Assembly (NCBI GenBank): GCA_043754435.1
Contig: JAYUUS010000096.1
Location: 1 to 15,011, forward strand
DNA: 15,011 nt
From: JANNYA01 sp043754435
GTDB taxonomy: Bacteria > Pseudomonadota > Gammaproteobacteria > Xanthomonadales > SZUA-5
Direction of reading: 5' to 3'
Both the position numbers and the translations under genes were made by a program. How positions within the stretch are numbered: the stretch's first letter is position 1; each line of letters begins with the position of its first letter. The notes beneath the pieces are model-generated. The model did no database searches and was not told the origin of the DNA. It worked only from the letters and a program-made list of their open reading frames with translations. Positions 14,662-15,011 of this stretch are shown here, one piece after another.

Positions 14662-15011
14662 AGCGTTTGTTCCAAATAGCCTTCGGCGAATAGCTCTTCG
14701 ATGGGCGTATTCTTCAGCGCGTCCATTAGAAATCCATGGTCACCGCAGCTTTTAACTTGACTAGAGCCGTCTTCACCTCGGTAGAAAATTTGGGTAGCAG
14801 CTAGTTCCTCTTGGCTCAACCAAGCCAGCAGCCAGGGCGCATGCGTGGTGACGATGACTTGCGTGCCGTTAGCTACAAAGGCGCGCAGTAATTCCAAAAC
14901 TAATCGCAAACGCGCCGGATGCATGCCGTTTTCGATTTCTTCGATGCAAATAACGTTTGGTTTTTGGCGCTGAAATAGCGCGACAACCATGGCGGCAAAA
15001 CGCAACGTGCC
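14658..15011 (-). CDS. OLD/RecF-like ABC ATPase, C-terminal part (runs off the window edge)
   Basis: The frame is open through 15011, so the gene continues beyond the window; a TTG at 15005 is not its start. The visible 117 residues are the end of an AAA/ABC-type ATPase of the AAA_21/OLD/RecF group. GTLRFAAMVVAL is the remnant of the signature helix (usually SDGTLRFL). NVICIEEIENGMHPARLRLVLELL contains Walker B with the catalytic Glu pair and the D-loop. TQVIVTTHAPWLLAWL holds the switch His. The tail GYLEQTL ends in a TGA that overlaps the start of the TOPRIM-like gene. In this family the ATPase senses or binds DNA ends or foreign proteins and controls an associated nuclease. Walker A lies outside the window. 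Confidence 0.8.
   Translation of the reverse strand, partial: GTLRFAAMVVALFQRQKPNVICIEEIENGMHPARLRLVLELLRAFVANGTQVIVTTHAPWLLAWLSQEELAATQIFYRGEDGSSQVKSCGDHGFLMDALKNTPIEELFAEGYLEQTL

Noticed and set aside
1..15011. tRNA, rRNA, CRISPR array or riboswitch
   Set aside because: No cloverleaf-like motifs, regularly spaced repeats or conserved RNA cores were recognised on reading both strands; a covariance-model search would be needed to exclude small RNAs.

Overview
The window looks like chromosomal DNA from a proteobacterium, moderately GC-rich and probably gamma- (Xanthomonadales-like) or beta-proteobacterial. This rests on the set of gene families: GTP-dependent PEP carboxykinase, DUF1499, the TIGR01777 epimerase beside a DCC-family protein, and a RimK-related alpha-L-glutamate ligase. 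The exact lineage cannot be read from the sequence. Housekeeping genes alternate with accessory modules: an RHS polymorphic toxin, a HicBA-type toxin-antitoxin pair, a decayed antitoxin, an inverted-repeat element and a defence-like ATPase/TOPRIM pair.

Layout. 1-90 is the end of a probable IS630-type transposase. 112-879 is an unrecognised helical protein, possibly cut at its front by that element. 999-7677 is a very large secreted RHS/YD-repeat protein. It is split into two frames by a perfect 13-bp tandem duplication at 1755-1783; with one copy removed, a single 2221-residue protein is restored. It carries a signal peptide, a Cys-containing N-terminal domain, long YD-repeat arrays interrupted by five FG-GAP/VCBS-type calcium-binding repeats, the RHS core, and a C-terminal alpha/beta-hydrolase (lipase-like) tip with a GHSLG nucleophile elbow. 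A strong hairpin terminator follows at 7758-7789. No immunity gene is evident next to it.

7935-8377 (minus) is a hicB-like/hicA toxin-antitoxin pair with its own ribosome site, candidate promoter and ATGA coupling. 8590-10838 (minus) is a two-gene unit, pckG (gluconeogenesis) followed 5 bases later by a DUF1499 membrane-anchored protein. 11054-11275 (minus) is an orphan Phd/YefM-like antitoxin that seems to lack its middle. 11276-11664 has no gene; it holds a nested inverted-repeat (MITE/REP-like) element, a run of ten C and a promoter with an overlapping palindrome.

11665-13007 (plus) is a pair made of a DCC-family (DUF393) protein without its two cysteines and a TIGR01777 NAD(P)-binding epimerase. 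A hairpin lies between these genes and the convergent minus-strand operon at 13145-15011. That operon is an OLD/RecF-like ABC ATPase (cut by the window edge), a TOPRIM/DUF4276-like protein and an ATP-grasp alpha-L-glutamate-ligase-like enzyme, each overlapping the next by four bases. The joint arrangement is the most suggestive candidate for an unusual system here, although the ligase may simply be a housekeeping gene that the pair has landed beside.
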